Assembly: GCA_025618425.1 (NCBI GenBank)
Contig: CM046842.1
Location: forward strand, 23,233,266-23,297,265
Direction of reading: 5' to 3'
From: Heliocidaris tuberculata
Taxonomy: Eukaryota > Echinodermata > Echinoidea > Camarodonta > Echinometridae
Length of the DNA: 64,000 nucleotides
Part shown: positions 32,789 to 43,508 of the stretch, one piece after another
Position numbering within the stretch: position 1 is the first letter of the stretch
How the letters are laid out: each line of letters opens with the position of its first letter
Made by a program: the position numbers and the translations under genes
Notes under the pieces: generated by a model
The model's database searches: none
What the model saw: the letters and a program-made list of their open reading frames with translations, nothing else
Told to the model about the DNA's origin: nothing

Positions 32789-33874
32789 GCCTCATCTATG
32801 TGGAGCTGTTCTCGATTGAGAGCGCAGCAGGGCCTCATCTATGTGGAGCTGTTCTCGATTGAGAGCGCAGCACCGCCTCATCTATGTGGAGCTGTTCTCG
32901 ATTGAGAGCGCAGCGGGCCTCATCTATGTGAGCTGTTCTCGATTGAGAGCGCAGCAGGCCTCATCTATGTGGAGCTGTTCTCGATTGAGAGACTACTGCA
33001 AAGTATGATGGCAAAATTGATAGGTTAATTTTGTGTTTAGCCTGGTCACCCCCCCCCCCCCCATCATATGATAACATGATGAGTAGAAGATAATTAGAAA
33101 AATTCACTGAAAACTTGTGAGCACATTTTTAATGCAGCAGGGCCTCAATCCGCCTCATCTATGTGGAGCTGTTCTCGATTGAGAGCGCAGCAGGGCCTCA
33201 TCTATGTGGAGCTGTTCTCGATTGAGAGCGCAGCACCGCCTCATCTATGTGGAGCTGTTCTCGATTGAGAGCGCAGCAGGGCCTCATCTATGTGGAGCTG
33301 TTCTCGATTGAGAGCGCAGCAGGGCCTCATCTATGTTGAGCTGTTCTCGATTGAGAGCGCAGCAGGGCCTCATCTATGTGGAGCTGTTCTCGATTTAGAG
33401 CGCAGCAGGGCCTCATCTATGTGGAGCTGTTCTCGATTTTGAGCGCAGCAGGGCCTCATCTATGTGGAGCTGTTCTCGATTTTGAGCGCAGCAGGGCCTC
33501 ATCTATGTGGAGCTGTTCTCGATTGAGAGCGCAGCACCGCCTCATCTATGTGGAGCTGTTCTCGATTGAGAGCGCAGCAGGGCCTCATTTATGTGGAGCT
33601 GTTCTCGATTGAGAGCGCAGCAGGGCCTCATCTATGTGGAGCTGTTCTCGATTGAGAGCGCAGCAGGGCCTCATCTATGTTGAGCTGTTCTCGATTTAGA
33701 GCGCAGCAGGCCTCATCTATGTGGAGCTGTTCTCGATTTTGAGCGCAGCAGGGCCTCATCTATGTGGAGCTGTTCTCGATTTTGAGCGCAGCAGGGCCTC
33801 ATCTATGTTGAGCTGTTCTCGATTTAGAGCGCAGCAGGGCCTCATCTATGTTGAGCTGTTCTCAATTTAGAGCG
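32789..33874 (+). repeat. 43-bp minisatellite, two clusters with an intervening duplicated block
   Basis: The unit is GGGCCTCATCTATGTGGAGC, TGTTCTCGATTGAGAGCGCA, GCA. About 5 copies lie at 32789-32992; a block at 32991-33151 repeats the flanking 32621-32788 almost exactly; about 17 copies follow at 33152-33874. Variants are GTTGAG for GTGGAG, ATTTAGAG or ATTTTGAG for ATTGAGAG, and CACCG for CAGGG. Because 43 is not a multiple of 3, a 43-residue period appears in translation (MWSCSRFRAQQG... at 33376-33612), which is not a gene. Confidence 0.95.
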
Positions 33875-34730
33875 ATTAAATTTTAAATAATCACCAACAA
33901 TGTAAAATGTATAATCTAATCACAATTTTCATGTGCAAATTAAATGTTATATAATCACTAACAATGTAAAATGTATAATCTAATCACAAATTTCATGTGC
34001 AAATTTACAATTTTTTGTTTTGATTATTCAGTTTTTAGTCATATTGGTCCATTTAATAAAGACTGTTTTTGAATAGATGTTACATGCAGAGTCTATGTTG
34101 GAGAAAGGCTAGATATACATGTTAGGAAAAAGCAATAATTATTGCCAATTAGAGGAGAGATAGCTGATTAATTTTCAAATTCATGGATCTGCCACTGCCA
34201 TTTGTGTTTGATCAGGTTGATTGCAACTTTAAAAATCATAGCTTTCTTATTTCGTAACGCATTTTGCTCAAACCATAATTCTTCTGCTCCTTTCAAAACC
34301 AACTTGTAATGAGGGTGGACTTCCCCTTTAAAAGATTCTTGAAAAATAGCATGCCAGCTTGTTCAAATTACAGTATCTTGTCCGGATAAATAATATGTAT
34401 ACATAACCCATCAAGACAAACAGTAGCCTATTGTTCATTGGATAAGTGTAGACCTGTTCACAAATTTATTCTAATTTCATGCATATACTTTTAAAACAAA
34501 GGTTGTTCTCGACAACTTAAAAGCTTGTCAGATACTTGTCAGTCATAGCAACAAGTAATGTTTGCAAAGTGGATTCCAAGTATTGTAGTTCATTCATTAA
34601 TAACAGGTTTAATGGAATACCTCGTTAGACTCAGCTAACTTACTTGGATCCCCACGAAAGAAACATCCAACATCCATAAAATTTGAATAACTTTGTGAAC
34701 AAGTCTCGATCTATTACGTGTGCGGTGTGT
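33875..34730. other. Left arm, unique part
   Basis: A short direct repeat (AATCACCAACAATGTAAAATG, TATAATCTAATCACAA, TTTCATGTGCAAAT at 33890-33945 and 33953-34005) occurs once in the right arm (58500-58580). 34165-34330 contains a diverged CAGTGGCAGATCCATGA tip and the GGTGGACTTCCCCTTT dispersed element. No gene. Confidence 0.7.
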
Positions 34731-34732
34731 GT

Positions 34733-35092
34733 CACTTATACATGTACAAGCTAAATCTGAAGATAACCTTGTACTCCAGACTAGCTTTTACGGGTGGATA
34801 GGCTTCAGCCTTCAATAGCTTTTGTGTGTATCAGCGGGCCTTTTTCCAGTCTAGATCATTCACACATGAGAGGAAAATAATTATTTAAAATTTCACTTTC
34901 AACTCTGAATCCCCAAATTCGTGGCACAATAAGAGTTGAAGAGTCCCTGAATCAGGTAATCTAACTTTGTTAGCAAATTTAAGGAAATCGAATCTTGCTT
35001 AGACTCTTTTGTCTGTTTTTGACTGCTGCAACCGTGAATGTTGGGCACAGTCCCACATAGGCAAGGGCCTATGACTACGAGTACGAGTGGGT
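34733..35092. mobile_element. Element X, 360-bp insertion present only in the left arm
   Basis: The right arm at the equivalent place reads straight through (GTGCGGTGTGGGTAGACCC, reverse of 57430-57450). Here the segment from ACTTATACATGTACAAGC to GAGTACGAGT is inserted, with GGTGT at both edges as a possible 5-bp target duplication. The same element lies reversed at 50150-50890, itself split by another repeat. Shared words: AGATAACCTTGTACTCCAGA, CTAGCTTTTACGGGTG, AGCGGGCCTTTTTCCAGT, CCTGAATCAGGTAATCTA, GACTGCTGCAACCGTGAATG. Confidence 0.85.
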
Positions 35093-35844
35093 GTAGGTAG
35101 ACCCTACTAGGTTTTGGGTCTGTGATAAATTAGATCTATTATTATGAGATATTACTCCACTCAATCAATATGATGTAATTCATTTGGGGGCTATATTGTG
35201 GTTGAGGGAGCCACTCATTCGTTTACAATTACACGCACACGCTTGCTCTCTATTTATGTGCATGTGAGTGGAAAGAGAGGACACCAATGCGTGTGACGCA
35301 AATGAAGCGCTTCTCTTCTGTGTGCGGAGTGAATGGTGGATTCCTCAACCACGAAAATGCCATTTTATGTCTAGAAGCGGAAGAAATTATTACGTTAGCG
35401 TTGTACTCATTTAGACAAAGTAATTTACCTTAACGTTGATGATCATCTATTATGGTAACCTTCTTTACTGCACCGTACTAATCGCTGAGCTCCTCCTCAG
35501 AAATTATATCAGCTAATGTAGTTTTTTCTCTTCGTAGTGTTCCGCGGATATATCCGCTGCTTTTTGAATTTTGGATTAATTGCGCGCGCACATATCTATC
35601 CGATATTCGCCGCATGAGGGAGCTAGCGTCTATGCCGCTATGTGCATAGAAATCCTATAATGTTCTTATATAATAATTATGCCACAACAGACCGTCGTTG
35701 TATTTTCATCATGAGATTCCTAGGTGGATTTTTTTAAAGACTTTGTGTGGATCGAGGACAGCTTTTTACGAAATCGTCATAAGTACACGCGTTTCAGTGG
35801 GATATCGGTGAACATTATTGTAACTGCAAGTATGTCGGATTCAT
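35093..35844. other. Left arm, unique part with GCGC-rich core
   Basis: GAATTGCGCGCGCACATATC (35575-35597 region) and TTCCGCGGATATATCCGCTG (35540-35559, palindromic) are shared with the right arm. No coding frame is conserved between the arms. Confidence 0.65.
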
Positions 35845-36131
35845 GGGCGTATACTGGTGGGGGGCTTGGGGATGCAGCCTCTAAAAAGTTCCACGACCAC
35901 CCCCCCCCCCCCTCCTCCGCTCCCCTCCCCCCCAAAAAAAAAAAAAAAAAGAAGGAAAGAAATAAAAGGAAGGGGAATAGAAAAAAAATGAAAGAAAGAA
36001 GAAATAAAGAGAGAAAGAAAGACATAAAAAGAAATGGAAAGGAATCGTCCCTCGAAATTGAAGGTAAAAAAACATTCATGATAAGAGAGAAAAAAAGAAA
36101 AGATTGGATTATTAATTATTTACGCCACTGG
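35845..36131. mobile_element. Inserted element in the left arm with GGCGTA / TACGCCAC ends
   Basis: The segment from GGGCGTATACTGGTGG to ATTTACGCCACTGG contains poly-C/poly-A and a GAAA-rich run. The right-arm counterpart (55462-56684) has the same ends (CAGTGGCGTAAAGAG and CAGTACGCCAGTG) but is about 1.2 kb because it has gained internal sequence. Confidence 0.6.
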
Positions 36132-36184
36132 ACGGATTCAAGAAACGTTGCTATCTTTTAAAATTGATTACAATACCCCTGGGG

Positions 36185-36345
36185 CGGATCGGGGGGGGGC
36201 AGGGGGTAGGGGGGCTTCCATCGCAAAAAAGATCGAGTTTTGGAATAAAAAGACCAAAAAATGCGGAAGACTTTTTTTCCCCCTTTTTATTAGTGTTGCT
36301 TGTCAGAAAATTTTCAGAATATCAGGCCCCCTCCCTCACATAATC
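36185..36345. repeat. GGCGGATC-type dispersed repeat at inner end of left arm
   Basis: GGGGCGGATCGGGGGGGGC, GCTTCCATCGCAAAAAAGAT, GTCAGAAAATTTTCAGAATA. This is the same element in reverse orientation to 55180-55345 (there GGATCCGCCCCTGG). Collinearity of the arms fades after about 36405. Confidence 0.7.
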
Positions 36346-36399
36346 CAATGCAAGCCTTCTCCCCCATCAACAATTATAACAAAGAAAGATTGGAAGAAG

Positions 36400-36625
36400 A
36401 AAGAACGTACACACCCACACACACGTCACACACACACACTCCCTAACACCACCAGCTCCCCCCCCCCCCCTCTCTCTCTCTCTTACTCTTTCCAATATAC
36501 AAGTTCGAGAGGGTTGCCGGTAATGTTTCTTTTTTTGTTTTTTGATGCTCCTCCCACCCCACACCCACACACACTACCACCAGCACACACACACACACGC
36601 ACACAAAGAGATACAAAACAATCAT
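36400..36625. repeat. (CA)n, poly-C, (CT)n composite
   Basis: Low-complexity CACACA, a run of C, then CTCTCTCT and CACACA again, at the junction between left arm and spacer. Confidence 0.85.
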
Positions 36626-39600
36626 GACATACATGTTTATCCTAATACTTTTTTTTAATTTATGCCCACAATAACTCGATATATAATGTAACACATAAAT
36701 CCTAGAAAATCAAGACACTGCACACAATGGATGTGTATAGTAACCATAACTTATACTCCAAAATAGATGAACAAGATAAAGACTTTAGAAAGATCAACCC
36801 AAGGGCATTTGCAGTACCCCATCGTATATCCCGTATTTTGCGAACTTGTGTTGTGGAGTACAGTGATGTACATTTAAATTGCATATCCATCCCACAGCCT
36901 GTAACAGAAATCATGTTATTTTTCTAAATTATTTTTCGATGGGGGTTTCAAAAATCATAATGATAAAGATCTTTTGTCAAATATTATACATTTCATTAAT
37001 TCTTGAATTAAAAAGTCATAAAAGTAACAAACTTCTCTGAATCTGTAGACGTAAATTTAACTACTTATTGAAAATCAATCATTGTGTTATGCTTTACTCG
37101 ACCGAATGCTACTTAACCCGTAGATCAGTAGAAGAATAGCTTAACATCCCAAATGATTGCATAGTACATGTACGTTACAACACACAATTGTCTTTCAAGA
37201 ATGCATGAATCTTCCATTCACATAATGGGCTCATGAGCTCCTTCATAACGAGATTTGTACATGTAGTATTTCCATCATTCCAAGACTGCTACCCTAATGT
37301 AATACTATAAGATTACTTTTTCGGATGACTACATCAAATAAATACAAAGGTAAATAGCTTTCAGAAATCAAAGGGTGCTTTATACAGTACCTCACAGGCC
37401 AACTGAATACATAAAAGGAAGAAGGGCCTAACCGCCTTAAGAAGTCTATAAAAGGAAAGCAGAGGAAATCAGAAGAGGCGGACGTGGTCCCTTCATGAAA
37501 TCACGCAATTGATGCTTGTTTTGTAGGCAGATATTTTGTCCACTGCAATAGTTAGGAAATTACCGGTATTCCCACAATAAAGAAGAAGCTTGTACATGCC
37601 AACAAAAATTATTTGTAGTGAAAAGAAGAAATTTGACAATCTGGAAAAAAAGCGTAACAAATTTACAACAGCAATCTCAACCTATGCATTTAATAATAAT
37701 TTTGGGGGGTGCATTAGTAACTTAGACCAAATGAATGAATTTTAAGGTTTTCAAAATCCCATAAAGTCTCGTGATATGTGCAATGATTCTCAGCTGACCT
37801 ATATAAAATTTGAGTTTTCAGCCTGCCCCTATTAAATCTCATGGATTCTTAGAGAACTAAAGCTTGTGGCAAGTTCCTGGCAAAATTGAAAATGGCATGC
37901 AATGTAGTGACAGGTTTGTGGTAATCTTGCGGCAATTTGTTACAATCTGGCAAGGAAAGAAACTGGCATTCCTGCTGGAAAATTGTAAAAATGTGAAGTC
38001 TTCATGAAATGATGCATCTATCATACAGAAAAACGCTGCTTATCATGAGAGTAAATGACCATGGGATATTATGCCACATAACATTCACATGCTGATCTTT
38101 ATTCATAATGTTGTAGGCGATTAGAATAGTGATATATCTCTATTATTTAATTAATAAATGCCTTCATTATATTTAGGCACGCACAATGTGCGCTGTTATC
38201 TCATTGTCGACTGCATTCTCTTATTCCTATAGGCTTAATTCAGAAACTACTTGGTTCCCGTAGGCAATATGCTGAATGATTGCAATAATGAATATTTCAC
38301 TTTCTTCTTCAAATCTATTTTTTTGAGTACAGACAAAGTATTATGCAAAATGTCCCCATTTGTACAAGTCCAGCATATGGTCTATCACATTCAGAACAAT
38401 ATATTTATTTTCTTTTAAACATAATTTTAAGCAAAATGAAGAGTCATAAAACATATTTTAGTAACTACAATAAGTAACTGAATCAGACCCATTTGACTAC
38501 TAGGGATATACACAGCAAATTTCACAGTGTATTACTAAATAGTCCCCTCCTTGAAGAGAAAATACATTCTGTGTAAACATAAGAGACATGGCACAAAATA
38601 AGTATTTGTTATTGCTGTGAATAATTTGATAAGTCTGTGTTAGTATTCAATGCATCTATTTTAGTTATGACTAGAAACATTTATACATATTAAAACATAA
38701 GGATATATTATATAACATTCAGAATACACATTTTGTTTTCAGAGACAATGGAAATGACACTTTCGTGCATTTTTAAACACCCCTATAGCGTTGCTTTGAA
38801 AAGGTCACAGGGTCATGGAAACCCTAATATTGCTTATTTTTGTTTAATTCATCACAATTTAATCCCCCCCCCAAAAAAAAAAAAAAAAAAAAATCAAAAC
38901 AGAGGTGTTTTCGGCATGAAGTGATGAGACCTAAAGCTAGGATGTTCTGCCCCCAAAAAGTATTTTTTGTTTTAAAAGGAAATAATGCCTAAATATTCTT
39001 AAATCTTATGAATATACATGTACCACTGAAATTTAAGAGATTGTGGATTTTGTTTTGTTTTGTTTGTTTTGTTTTGTTTGTTGTTTGTTTGCTTTTTGTG
39101 TGTGTTTTTGTTTTTTTTATTTTTAGGGGGGGGGGGGTGGTTATACTTAATTTGTCATGATAAAACATATTTCTGGCCTGGTAACCACTATGTATGCCCT
39201 ATTTGCATTTTTAAAGTTTACACATGAACCATTAGCATATATGTCACTGTAACATATGACATAACATTTGAGATTCATTTGGAAACATCCACAATATATG
39301 AAATTAAAATGAAAAACATTTGCAATGAAAAAAATTGAACAGTCATTATACAATTTAAAAACTGGAAATAGGACCCATGAACAACAGGCATGCAGCAAGC
39401 ATGATGTAACAAGTATGCTGCAATATTGCTTTGAGCTTGCTCGACTAACTTCCAACAGGCTGATTTTGTACAAAATATGATATGCAGCACGCTTGCCACA
39501 AGCTTGCTGCTAATATACATACATTGTATTTCATAAAATACAAGCTTGTCACAATCTTACCAATAAGCTTGTACATACATGTATATGATTTTTAAAATTT

Positions 39601-40784
39601 GGTCATGTGTTTTGTATTTTAGCTTTAATTTCATACAAAATTTGTATTCACATGCTATGATTTGACTAGAATAAGAATAAATTTTTGTAAACACTCCACA
39701 AAAAAATATTAATTTCCCAATTGACTTTGTACCAGCACTGCTGCTTCCGGCACCATCCCTGGCATTCCAACTTTAAATTGTTACTCTCATTCTGTACAAC
39801 CCACACCAATGAAAATTGCAGCCACGAAGCAATGTAATTCAGCTTCAAAATGATACATTTGTTGGGATAGCTCTTATAGTTTTAAAGAAATATATAAAAC
39901 AAGGTATTGCTTATTGTAATAGCATCACACTTTTTTATCCTTTTTTTTTCTAGTATGGGGGGAGGGGTGTGCTCATGACAGAAGACCATTTGTACAAGGG
40001 TAGCAAAATCAATTCCATCCTTGTAGAGATTACACCCTAAACCCATTTTCCAAGATGACACTGTAAACCACTCTTTTAAAAAATAAAATGCCACACCAAA
40101 AATAAATGTCTGAAATTTAACTCAAATTTACACTGCTGTCATCACACACAAGAGTCAGTGCTCAAGGGAACCTTGTTATATGCAGACATTTTTTCTCCAC
40201 CCACTTCATATGAAAAATTTGTTATAATTTGCTGTGGTGGTTTACCATGTGAAGAAGACTTTACAGGGGATTTTGCTCTCACCATTTACTCTGAACTGAA
40301 CAACCACTGTTGCAATGAAATAGAACTAAAAATGCAGATGCAAAAAAAATGTGAAAATAATCTGCAATGTCATTTAGAATGCATTTTAATATCAATTAGT
40401 TGACAAACTTGTATTAGGGGGTCATGACATTATGCACCCATCACAGCAAGGTTGTGATATTAAATCATCTTAAAAACTAAGAGTTGTGTGAAATAATGTT
40501 ATACCTCAATCATTTTCAAGGGAGCTCATACTAACTGTTCTGGGATGGGTACACACTGTATAAACACTAATTTCAGTTAATTTTACTGAAAACTGATTTT
40601 TTTAACGATTGACATTAAAGAATAACGATGTGAAATATGTGATTAAATAAAAAATTTGGGTATTATTATAATGTGATCTACACATTTCATTTGTAAGTAT
40701 AACAACTGTGCACAGACTACCTGATTTTGTCCTGCATGGTAAAATCTGCTTTCTGACAAATTTACATAAATTACATGTATTTCT
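36626..40784. other. Spacer stretch without a recognised gene
   Basis: AT-rich sequence with poly-A at 38874-38893, (TTTTG)n at 39048-39090 and poly-G at 39127-39137. At 37860-37960 and 39400-39560 the words CTTGCCACAAG, GCAAGCTTG and GGCAAGTTCC recur loosely, perhaps an old inverted element. The 3' part just below 40784 is the likely 3' UTR of the minus-strand gene. Open frames here lack coding character. Confidence 0.55.
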
Positions 40785-41159
40785 TTATTTCCTGAGTTCT
40801 GCATATTTACTTTTCAATTTGCTAACAACTGCACTGGTTAGTTTTTTTGAACCAGGAGGGAGAGGAAAATCCCACAAAATGCATGACGAAACATTGCTTA
40901 TTGTGGGTGGAATCTTCCGCAGATTTCTACCTGCTACTATCATCCATGGGACCCATTTCTTTAAGTACATGTACGCTCCTTTCAGCCATTCAATGGTGAG
41001 GTTGTCTCCTTCCCTCTCCTTCACTTGGCCGATGTATGGAGGAGGTGTGTCATCCTCCAGATGAACTGCGACAAGCATTCCGACTGTGATTGAGTCAAAG
41101 CTTGCCCCAGTCTGCACATGGGAGGCAGGGAGTGGCTTCCCCTGATGACCAACTTGAAT
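40785..41159 (-). CDS. Minus-strand gene of unknown function, last exon (chromo/Tudor-like domain)
   Basis: The frame is open from acceptor ATTGTAG (first exon base 41159) to a stop at 40787-40785, about 124 residues. It contains TVGMLVAVHLEDDTPPPYIG, QVKEREGDNLTIEWLKGAYM, YLKKWVPWMIVAGRNLRKIP and a basic tail LTSAVVSKLKSKYAELRK. A strand-turn-strand pattern with G-x-V, a strand ending in IEWLKG and a following KKWVPW resembles small beta barrels of chromo/Tudor/BAH type that read chromatin; I do not recognise a named family. Upstream phase: with acceptor ATTGTAG the exon begins in phase 0; a second AG eight bases further (ATTCAAG, exon from 41151) would begin in phase 1 and fit the donor of the exon at 45949. 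Confidence 0.7.
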   Translation of the reverse strand: MQVGHQGKPLPASHVQTGASFDSITVGMLVAVHLEDDTPPPYIGQVKEREGDNLTIEWLKGAYMYLKKWVPWMIVAGRNLRKIPPTISNVSSCILWDFPLPPGSKKLTSAVVSKLKSKYAELRK

Positions 41160-41292
41160 CTACAATGAAGTAAAATTACTGAAATTTAATGTCCGTCACT
41201 CATTGAATAAATAAAAGGCCAACATGATACATATTCCTATCCTGTACTGCACAGGTGGGGGGAGAGTCTCTCAGACCTCTCAGATGAGGTAA

Positions 41293-41607
41293 TAAGGAGT
41301 TTTTGAATGTGTCAACGTGAACACCGTCCTAGATCCTCCCAGCTACAATGGACTGCTTTGTGTTGACTGCATACAAAGTAGGTGAATCGAGGCACCGCGC
41401 TTTGTGCAAGAATGGCTCACCCGTCCACTGGCTTGAGTACGGGTGCGCCGTCCTTGCACAAAGCGTGGCGTGAAGATGGGTGAGCCGTTCTTGAACAAAG
41501 AGCGGTGCCTCGCTTCACCTACTTTGTATGCAGTTAACACAAAGTAGTCCATTGTAGCTGGGAGGATCTAGGACGGCATTCACGTTGACACATTCGAAAA
41601 CTCCTTA
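41293..41607. mobile_element. Near-perfect palindromic MITE (TAAGGAGTTTT termini)
   Basis: TAAGGAGTTTTTGAATGTGT, CAACGTGAACACCGTCCTAG, ATCCTCCCAGCTACAATGGA is inverted at the right end (TCCATTGTAGCTGGGAGGAT, then CTAGGACGGCATTCACGTTG, ACACATTCGAAAACTCCTTA). Arms of about 130 bp meet around 41430-41470. It lies in the intron of the minus-strand gene, and TA at both tips could be a target site. Confidence 0.92.
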
Positions 41608-42526
41608 ATATCTTGCTAAAGATGGTTCTCAGAATACAGATTTTAAAAAGATTTCAAATTTATTTTATCTCATTTACTTGAAATTCCAGTTTTTATTAGA
41701 GCTTAGCTATATTTCATCTCATGTATAAAAGGCAAATAGAAAAGGATTTTTGACATTATATCAGAGTGTTATATCCTTGTTGGCACTATGGAATGTCATT
41801 CAGTATAATGATCTCAATAAATAAGCAAGTAATGATTGTAAGAAATAAAAATATATTATTAAAAATTACCGGTACGAAACTACACATTAGAATTGGATGT
41901 TGCAATCTAGGCCCTTTATTGTAAAACATATTCTGCTCCTCATTTCTTTTTGCACATTAAAGGGAAATGAAAGGAAACAAGCATTAGCCTATAAATGTAG
42001 ATGATTGTCAGCCTATTACAAATTTCTTAAAATTACTCCTATTTGTTTATTTAAGAAGGAGAACAATGTCTCAAAAAAGTTGCAGTTTCCTTGCTAGACA
42101 TTATCCCATGGGGCCTGCCATTTTCTTAACAAAGTAATGTCAGAGCAGTGCTATTTGTGAGATACCCACTGACCAGTATTCTAGCTACGATGACACTCAT
42201 GATACATGTGGAATGCATGACACTGGCTGTTCTCATAATAAACTATTTTTGTAGTCATGTACATTCAAAAGAAGATACTTTCATACACTTATATAACCTA
42301 TTTATGTCAAGACATGCAGTTCAGCTGTTTCACAGGTGGGCAGTTTCTTTTTTTAGCAGGATTTGGCATGCACAAGTTGTTGCTGGTCAGACAAAGACCT
42401 ACATACAACTGTTCCTAGTTATCACCTGTGCGAGACGCTCCCCATTCAAGTTGCCCCCTTCCGAACAAAGCACACAAAAACAGATGTAGGCCTATAACTA
42501 AAACTTAGTACAATTTTTTGCATATG
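41608..42526. other. Spacer, nothing recognised
   Basis: AT-rich non-coding sequence up to the assembly gap. An open frame at 42148-42489 (+) has no protein features beyond hydrophobic stretches. Confidence 0.5.
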
Positions 42527-43026
42527 NNNNNNNNNNNNNNNNNNNNNNNNNNNNNNNNNNNNNNNNNNNNNNNNNNNNNNNNNNNNNNNNNNNNNNNNNN
42601 NNNNNNNNNNNNNNNNNNNNNNNNNNNNNNNNNNNNNNNNNNNNNNNNNNNNNNNNNNNNNNNNNNNNNNNNNNNNNNNNNNNNNNNNNNNNNNNNNNNN
42701 NNNNNNNNNNNNNNNNNNNNNNNNNNNNNNNNNNNNNNNNNNNNNNNNNNNNNNNNNNNNNNNNNNNNNNNNNNNNNNNNNNNNNNNNNNNNNNNNNNNN
42801 NNNNNNNNNNNNNNNNNNNNNNNNNNNNNNNNNNNNNNNNNNNNNNNNNNNNNNNNNNNNNNNNNNNNNNNNNNNNNNNNNNNNNNNNNNNNNNNNNNNN
42901 NNNNNNNNNNNNNNNNNNNNNNNNNNNNNNNNNNNNNNNNNNNNNNNNNNNNNNNNNNNNNNNNNNNNNNNNNNNNNNNNNNNNNNNNNNNNNNNNNNNN
43001 NNNNNNNNNNNNNNNNNNNNNNNNNN
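42527..43026. other. Assembly gap (500 N)
   Basis: Exactly 500 unknown bases, likely a nominal gap size. It abuts half of a fold-back element (43027-43286), so the missing sequence probably includes the other half. An exon of the minus-strand gene could also be hidden here. Confidence 0.98.
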
Positions 43027-43286
43027 TTAAGGCCCGTGGACCAAATTTTGTCAATTTTTGTGTTTGGTATTTGTATAGTCATACATTTCCATCTGACAAA
43101 GTTTGGCACATATGCTAGATGGGTTGAAATCGACCCAACTTTTGGGCCCTTTTGGGGGGCTCTGGGGACCAAACCCAGATGCTTTGTTTGAGCTGACAAG
43201 CTTTCTGTGAATGACATGGATGGTGTAAGTAACTTTAAAGGGTCGAATCTCATGTAAAATGGGGTGACTATTTTGGGACAGGCTCC
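43027..43286. mobile_element. Half of fold-back family F (GGGACAGGCTCC terminus)
   Basis: ACCAAATTTTGTCAATTTTT, GACAAAGTTTGGCACATATG, AAATCGACCCAACTTTTGGG and GGGGTGACTATTTTGGGACA, GGCTCCC match the right half of the complete copy at 58949-59818. The left half falls in the gap. Confidence 0.85.
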
Positions 43287-43508
43287 CAGACTACAGTATG
43301 TAGTTCCACTTGTCGATGCTTTATGACATAACCAGAGTTTGACAAAGTTAGGATACAGTATAGGAGATTTTGTTGAAATTTTGCAATAGGGTCTGTCTAC
43401 TGTACACAGACTAGGCCAGTATTATCTGCTACATGAACGAGATGAGTGAATACATGTAAGTTTATTAACCATTATGAATGATGTTTGCATCCTACCGGGT
43501 ACCCATTT

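Larger units (their letters stand above)
27740..36405. repeat. Left arm of the giant inverted repeat
   Basis: Reading this segment in reverse complement gives, in the same order, the content of about 55090-64000. Checkpoints: GGGTCGATCATCTCATTCAC (32419) with GTGAATGAGATGATCGACCC (59870); GGTCTAATAGCC-type words (32530/58840); CTTTCAAAACCAACTTGTAA (34290/57810); GCGCTTCTCTTCTGTGTGCG (35308/57215); TATCCGATATTCGCCGCATG (35598/56920); CTCGAAATTGAAGGTAAAAA (36052/55785); TGCTTGTCAGAAAATTTTC (36298/55200). The arms are diverged by many substitutions and indels. Components are listed separately. Confidence 0.92.

Noticed and set aside
33376..33612. 78-residue periodic protein (MWSCSRFRAQQG...)
   Set aside because: It is the 43-bp minisatellite read through three frames in turn; flanking units have stops and the right arm has no counterpart.
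27288..33900. CRISPR-like array, because repeats are regular
   Set aside because: Satellite monomers are contiguous with no unique spacers, the host is a eukaryote and there are no cas genes.
35724..36161. 145-residue Lys-rich open frame in the left arm
   Set aside because: It spans a poly-C/poly-A and GAAA repeat and is not preserved in the right arm.
42446..43253. Open frames of 170-251 residues across the assembly gap
   Set aside because: They consist almost wholly of N-derived unknown residues.
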